IMG/VR virus record: IMGVR_UViG_3300021138_000145
Span: 1-26,275 of that record
Reading direction: 5' to 3' (one strand)
DNA: 26,275 nucleotides
Origin: a virus
Notes under the pieces: model-generated
The model's database searches: none
What the model was told of the DNA's origin: nothing
The model's input: only the letters and a program-made list of their open reading frames with translations
Part shown: piece after piece, positions 26,001 through 26,275 of the stretch
Position numbering within the stretch: the stretch's first letter is position 1
How the letters are laid out: each line of letters opens with the position of its first letter
Program-made: the position numbers and the translations under genes

Positions 26001-26275
26001 AATGCCGCAAATAACGTTGTATCAAATGTTGTACCAGCAGTAGTTGTAGCAGTAGATCTATAATATGATCCTTGATATTGTACTATAGAACCTGCAATAT
26101 ATTGTTGATTAGGAGTCCATTGGCTATAACTTTCGCTAATTCCACCAATGTTTATAATTTGTCCAGTCTGGGTATAAGGAAAATAATAAAAATAAGGTTC
26201 TGTTTTACTATATCCTTTAACTTCATATCCTGAATTTAATCTTGTAACAATAACTCCACTATAAGTTATTTTTTT
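14048..26275 (-). CDS. Giant phage virion structural protein, N-terminus outside window (partial)
   Basis: At least 4075 residues. A GTG at 25807 could be read as the start, but the frame runs without a stop to the last base of the window and the added 156 residues look like the same protein (for example a third sugar-binding-like motif at about 25990-26130), so the gene is truncated by the window edge. Modules from N to C: CBM5/12-like motifs; a conserved helical block (DSVSEFKFYQGMIRDKG, FYEEWAVRVGQYG; about 24670-24980); a seven-bladed FG-GAP-like propeller (21310-23975); a conserved block with YYFWVKNKKYIP and RYGIENRPRQGMFINR (20280-21200); two GxGYxxxPxVxI repeats; GKDISQLLTGIDYGGV (18365-18420); helical LLYGGN modules (16740-17830); repeated DGxTTxFTIP/VxLNGxxxxxxxDY beta units; KPGIIEICGERIEY with LRRATLGTG (about 14810-14910); and a last CBM-like motif. 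Related giant proteins occur in marine T4-like phages as virion components without assigned function. Probably a tail or baseplate appendage involved in host contact. No membrane segments. Confidence 0.85.
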   Translation of the reverse strand, partial: KKITYSGVIVTRLNSGYEVKGYSKTEPYFYYFPYTQTGQIINIGGISESYSQWTPNQQYIAGSIVQYQGSYYRSTATTTAGTTFDTTLFAALNGLPITGGVQANLRTSWDTSSPILVPYSTQFTTIQAVVDFLLGYGKYLETQGFIFDDFNNNLGSVANWTTSVNEFLFWTTQNWSAGQNKWSDWIPNQPVTYGSIVRYNGDYYSALFNLAASDIFDPLKYSKLDGLSEIGSSVISLSPGANRLIFGTNLTVVDDISNPFYDYEIVKVDGTPIQPTFLNSYRNGNVVSYTTTNHDGIYGASFYLIQNEHVVLLNNTTIFNDIIYNPTSGYRQERLKISAYVSEGWYGGFDIPGFIYDRAIIQAWEPFQDYNLGDIVLNQGNYYSANSFLPGVPLFDSYNWTKLDSKPVPKILPNWTNSATQFLDFYSTDVDGFNSDQQTQAHHLIGYQKRQYLDNIIQDSVSEFKFYQGMIRDKGTQNALNHLFGVLTEDNSESLTFYEEWAVRVGQYGAASAFREIEFILDEQQFISNPQGFSLSTVVDPSFKGTFIIQQTPNDVYLKPVGYNSKPWPLLTNYNPFLRDAGYVNSADIFISLGSLSQITSQDITTFYEGAYVWITFDSAPAFWNIYRYTDLHLQINSVTYSSGSLKITATNIVKNITKGSYVGLTQVSALQGFFLVTDIELNVITLSATINNFPQPFTPALCEKLVVFGMTPQRVSSIDALDSVITKTTLPNELVWADSTLPTDDSWAVWKYSSVYQISNIPNNAPQSELKFGSSIAVNNQGTLAAVTTSFGQVIIYDKIGISVAWTQRQVLTPPFIATNSLVTTTLNTTVNSNIVACAAAQSSWVGGIISGPGIPYNTIITTVTPGVSMVLGQEATTTLSGNTYLIVLQNNINPLNTIASTVAISYDGEWMASGSPLAGSAVTSYLGTYNSSNVYGPGTIVSVISGSITKYYEALSVVPTNTTPTSNPNYWGNLYYLPVNDYGTWDNNTDYPLHTLVVFKNNVYKANKQIYRSINLLITSTLSTYVSSGTTYQYALTTTDTSELGAGYEIIFSGDVFGDLQVTGANGSGAIAKINFPTQLVPPFLTGQTITVSEVIPTAYNGTYTVISCTTSSVSFASNATGVLLYPGKITTSNVGSISGLIAGNTYYIANIIDSNHFQISATAGSSSYVPLVTAYGTMVATQQAQLTPDVAVDPLTGTPLWTYVTNYFSTITGPSGQGVVSLYKKDYNNIYSLVDTILSPLPSANENFGSSLIFGGDNNLYISAPGYSNNAGRVYNITYSTVVQETYAYNPSGSEESTLVLSSTSGIRAGMVVIGNGFTSGQTVVEVVNSTTLTLSGTPDSTPSGVLSFAIAGWGYNWSQIFTGTINQGFGYSIALSADQTTLAISATNGLSNATVNIYTNTGNGFETPQIITTVDSNIQLALSGTGTYIAIADDTASTSQIKGQGSVTIYSLNSVGQYVQYQTLALHQPEINGHFGRKISFMNDYNTLVVYSEYGDTNVTTTFDSNKTTFDKNSTVFSVTQTNSGRIDVYDRYATQWVYSESLTKVNPVVSSALLIPGNTYDILTLGTTDFTTIGASANKVGVQFVATGGAIGTGTAALVTSESGVLDGYGTGFAVGANHILVGAPNGVDRGLQSGLIFDYEKSPGSYSWTKMRSKSTIPDVTKIKKAFLYNRIDGELIQYIDFIDPAQGKIPGPADEEITYKAFYDPAVYTYIAPDATITVNVNANASWTTAQLGQLWWDLRTAKFLNVYVDDVIYRNSNWNTLATGASIDIYEWVSYSGLPSAWDLLADTPTGLAQGISGTSIYGNNAYSVSQVFNSVTNKFTKTYYFWVKNKKYIPNVPGRHMDALDVSNLIANPRGQNYTYLALTSESTFSLVNAKQFLQDTQLVLSVNYWLIDNVDQNVHRHWKIISDDPTTIIPKNILQKWIDSLCGVDEQGRVVPDPALPLKLRYGIENRPRQGMFINRFEALKEFVDIANQTLLQNQIVENSNLSSLESYDPIPNAVLGMYDSTISTDAELPYSNIANYSIPVITPVIGSGRIIGATISSSGKGYLVAPYIEVHGSGTGAILRAIINSKGQITGVDVISSGIGYDVDTTFTVRNYSVLVTSDSGADGNWSIYSYDPVYKIWSRTLTQSYDVRKFWNYADWYGSYTDPTSNKVLFIATQFTAPDFSVATLSDLNNISVSIGETVKIRTTGSGGWSLLYKYSNTVSVDWTQSYATVGLQNGTIQLSSNLYKMAGTNLGYDNIIYDADGFDLYAAVELRIILNALQNNIFINTLTGSYLDLFFDSVRYVHKEQPYVDWIFKTSFVKAEHSVGSLNQPVTYQPDNLSNFQDYVNEVKPYRTKVREYVDNYTNLDVSQLPITDFDLQPIYENGSMTVLHAYVVNDKIVTSDPNINVAPWKNWFKDVGFEITEIILTSNGFNYATIPTVVISGGGGTGATAKAFITNGSVNRIILLTPGSGYLSAPTVTIQGGLAEGGVAATAVAIIGDSVVRSTLVGMKFDRINQTYYITQLQKTETFTGTSNRVQFPLTWAPDVRIGQSTVTINNTLALRDSYVLNITSSKLNGYTQYAGNITFISPPGINAAISVTYNIDQTLLNATDRIQYYYNPTAGMLGKDISQLLTGIDYGGVIVSGMNFVESNGWDSVPYYSSGWDSYDSNYTDYSVVVAANTHSFTLPYTPLAGTQLTIYKNQTYTNSYTVESLSTTKFQFNVSDVSPVVSASWSTTTTGSSNVVGSSTLHLTSTAGIKEGDSVSQTGTSLFVEGTTVLSIVNATTITLNYILYNAITAGSSVTFTRTLTQFVDYVIPNTSDINLISFTNSNIIVGTNITITGKLNPIRLDDPNYNIYQQFISLIISSVTYDSLFGSNYQSIQTGNSILIYSTVRNYRSAETILAINNLVSNITELSLVSSNASAVSLINNYANIITTIVSGGVVPTPIYPSPYGTPVVITYTAPDVTIGTLGYYVYLPVANVNATQVTTNWTVTGPGISGIATVLNVTLHNGYVAAQINIEVVEYYENGTYTFQSPNGGITNAAILLNDNIPFIQAEMVAYIKANYSGYSTSISAFQTQIQYTVESLIYNLLYGGNSQSLLTAEVYGNTYLIDLDTADLNTFDTNIYNHINTLVQDIISNITVTPLQTQFLQYENSSLINGSLAGTALSNNISTVINYLTGGSVTTINPTITLGSMSLQPIAENILSSETLLIPVYNSNSIVNTFLADGVNTTFTIPNTYTVNKGDEFVIRQITSDGSILPADSDYDTSLSGGNTSQLNGVYATATGLLADDIIVDGDDFVTPDTSGAPEEVVPGQVVDTVAIKVFDTPHTGSANIKVDNYITNGVSASYSLSQILNSSGAVIVKLNGNIKTLNTDYTINYNTQSVILNSIPPANEQLSLFSIGYNGKNILGIDYFIGDGLTTEFVTNIEWTTPVTSLVYLNGEVVNPILFKTDSTYSIIDTIGLRFSIAPADGQIINYIIVSGTEKTFSIATVETVSTNGGLTYTLQNQIGNNLPNESNMLVRVDQSILQPPNNVYFTIGSNRLNYIIDPIKFVPYSVDIKDIVVIIGTTPLKLGTDYVVDLGGISIKITKKIYSAYTGQTLVVSVITGESYTYNSATKQITFTTAYDNTHLVQVIGFYQHDILDIQRTEISISSTANLVINTPSYFEYKNLTGNIVPLDRYVIDQGYVWLTLNGTLLSPNIDYKLNSDHLSLTLYKDVVINSSSVLSIITFSSDVLLPGVSYMQFKDMLNRTTYKRLSTDKQTTLAQDLTWSDTEIHVTDASNFDLPNPNNAKPGIIEICGERIEYYQVSGNILSQLRRATLGTGLRPLYLAGTFVQDIGTSSTIPYIDNQIITQVISDGTNIVNLPFIPGQYVTGSKYKQSTLTQQESAAIAKNTIEVFVGGYNDGAVWSSGVTYNVGTIVNVGPYTYRCTSTHTSGSTFYADSSNWKFFIGNIRLKKNSYSVFNINNGPYSPAGDVEFPADFTVNGTTAQITLANVLDNGTQITVIQNTGTTWDSSIDILYDTGVVADFLRGAPGILYSEYNKVGNNIIKSSNPPSTFDSDLGTFDNGNITFDRG
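14430..14562 (-). other. CBM5/12-like motif near the C-terminus of the giant protein
   Basis: AVWSSGVTYNVGTIVNVGPY with TYRCTSTHTSGSTF and SSNWKFF is the best match in the protein to the CBM5/12 pattern W-x-x-x-x-x-Y-x-x-G-x-x-V-x-x-x-x-x-x-Y-x-C-x-x-x-H-x-(S)...W. Confidence 0.55.
16960..17160 (-). other. Helical LLYGGN module in the giant protein
   Basis: LLNDNIPFIQAEMVAYIKAN, then YTVESLIYNLLYGGNSQS and AEVYG match a helical module (AxxxFIxxExVxYI...DxxxYDLLYGGNxxxxxAxxxY) repeated in phage structural proteins. A degenerate copy, FISLIISSVTYDSLFGSNYQ, lies at about 17630-17720. Confidence 0.55.
18800..19020 (-). other. GxGYxxxPxVxI double repeat (second copy) in the giant protein
   Basis: ITEIILTSNGFNYATIPTVVIS, GGGGTGATAKAFI, VNRIILLTPGSGYLSAPTVTIQ: two units of a beta repeat frequent in large phage structural proteins. 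A diverged pair lies at about 19950-20170 (ISSSGKGYLVAPYIEVHGSG). Confidence 0.6.
21310..23975 (-). other. Seven-bladed FG-GAP-like propeller domain within the giant protein
   Basis: Seven units share the form (F)GxSIAxxxxxxxLAIxxxxxxxGxVxIY. Approximate locations: 23850-23975 (KFGSSIAVNNQGTLAAVT); 23515-23585 (TVAISYDGEWMASGSP); 22440-22560 (NFGSSLIFGGDNNLYISAPG); 22060-22190 (GFGYSIALSADQTTLAISA); 21890-22030 (QLALSGTGTYIAIAD); 21640-21860 (HFGRKISFMNDYNTLVVYSE); 21310-21450 (GYGTGFAVGANHILVGAPNG). Between blades are insertions, including two CBM-like motifs and a GTTDFTTIGA module. Seven blades is the number found in integrin alpha and other FG-GAP propellers. The Asp-rich calcium loops typical of FG-GAP repeats are not clearly kept. 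Confidence 0.6.
23228..23500 (-). other. Two CBM5/12-like motifs inserted in the propeller
   Basis: YNSSNVYGPGTIVSVISGSI with KYYEAL and NPNYW (23354-23500) is followed by YGTWDNNTDYPLHTLVVFKN with NVYKANKQIY (23228-23330). Both keep the aromatic/Gly/Val/Tyr spacing of the N-terminal motifs and interrupt the propeller after its second blade. Confidence 0.4.
25067..25195 (-). other. CBM5/12-like motif 3 of the giant protein
   Basis: AWEPFQDYNLGDIVLNQGNYYSANSFLPG ending in YNWTKL matches the pattern W-x(n)-Y-x-x-G-(D/S)-x-V-x-x-x-G-x-Y-Y-x-(A/S)...W used by chitin/cellulose-binding CBM5/12 modules. Sugar binding is inferred from this pattern alone. Confidence 0.45.
25605..25735 (-). other. CBM5/12-like motif 2 of the giant protein
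   Basis: WSDWIPNQPVTYGSIVRYNG followed by DYYSALFN and DPLKYSKL repeats the same W...YGxxVxYNGxYYxA pattern as motifs 1 and 3, in the N-terminal region. Confidence 0.45.
25990..26130 (-). other. CBM5/12-like motif 1 of the giant protein
   Basis: YSQWTPNQQYIAGSIVQYQG followed by SYYRST, lying upstream of the GTG at 25807. Its close likeness to motif 2 (WxPNQxxxxGSIVxYxGxYY) is the main evidence that the gene continues past that GTG. Confidence 0.5.

Noticed and set aside
1-26275. tRNA genes, insertion sequences, integrase or attachment sites
   Set aside because: No cloverleaf-like segment, transposase, integrase or terminal inverted repeat was noticed; nearly all bases are in coding genes.

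Overview
The window looks like part of the genome of a T4-like contractile-tailed phage (myovirus), most likely aquatic. The DNA is AT-rich by eye and the genes are packed with almost no spacing. The tail-fibre and structural proteins match families I recognise from marine T4-like phages such as cyanophages and pelagiphages. The host cannot be named from this sequence. No stretch over 300 bases lacks a gene. The only gaps of note are 4481-4541, 7001-7046 and 11126-11172, and the last two each carry a phage-late-promoter-like TGATAAATA box.

Layout, left to right. (1) 2-313, + strand: the C-terminal end of a flavin-dependent thymidylate synthase (thyX), cut by the window edge. It is the only + strand gene and it meets the opposing gene tail to tail with an 8-base overlap. 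(2) 306-4480, - strand: an overlapping cassette of two pairs of glycosyltransferase-like genes, a polyproline-leader hypothetical gene and a small conserved hypothetical gene. (3) 4542-12402, - strand: a tail module with a small structural protein, three fibre genes that share one N-terminal anchor but have different C-terminal tips, a conserved virion protein, and a complete sedolisin-type (S53) serine-carboxyl peptidase. (4) 12404-14041, - strand: a fibre made of about eleven copies of a ~30-residue repeat. (5) 14048 to the right edge, - strand: one very large structural protein of at least 4075 residues whose start lies outside the window. It contains a putative seven-bladed FG-GAP-like propeller, several CBM5/12-like sugar-binding motifs and modules typical of giant phage virion proteins.

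Transcription of the late block runs right to left: giant protein, repeat fibre, peptidase, conserved virion protein, anchored fibres, small structural protein, then the hypothetical/glycosyltransferase cassette. The fibres and the giant protein probably form the adsorption apparatus. The peptidase sits inside this block and may be a virion enzyme acting on host surface proteins or maturing tail proteins. The glycosyltransferase-like genes may decorate virion or host glycans. The most unusual features are the phage-borne sedolisin with its catalytic residues intact, and the propeller and sugar-binding motifs inside the giant protein.
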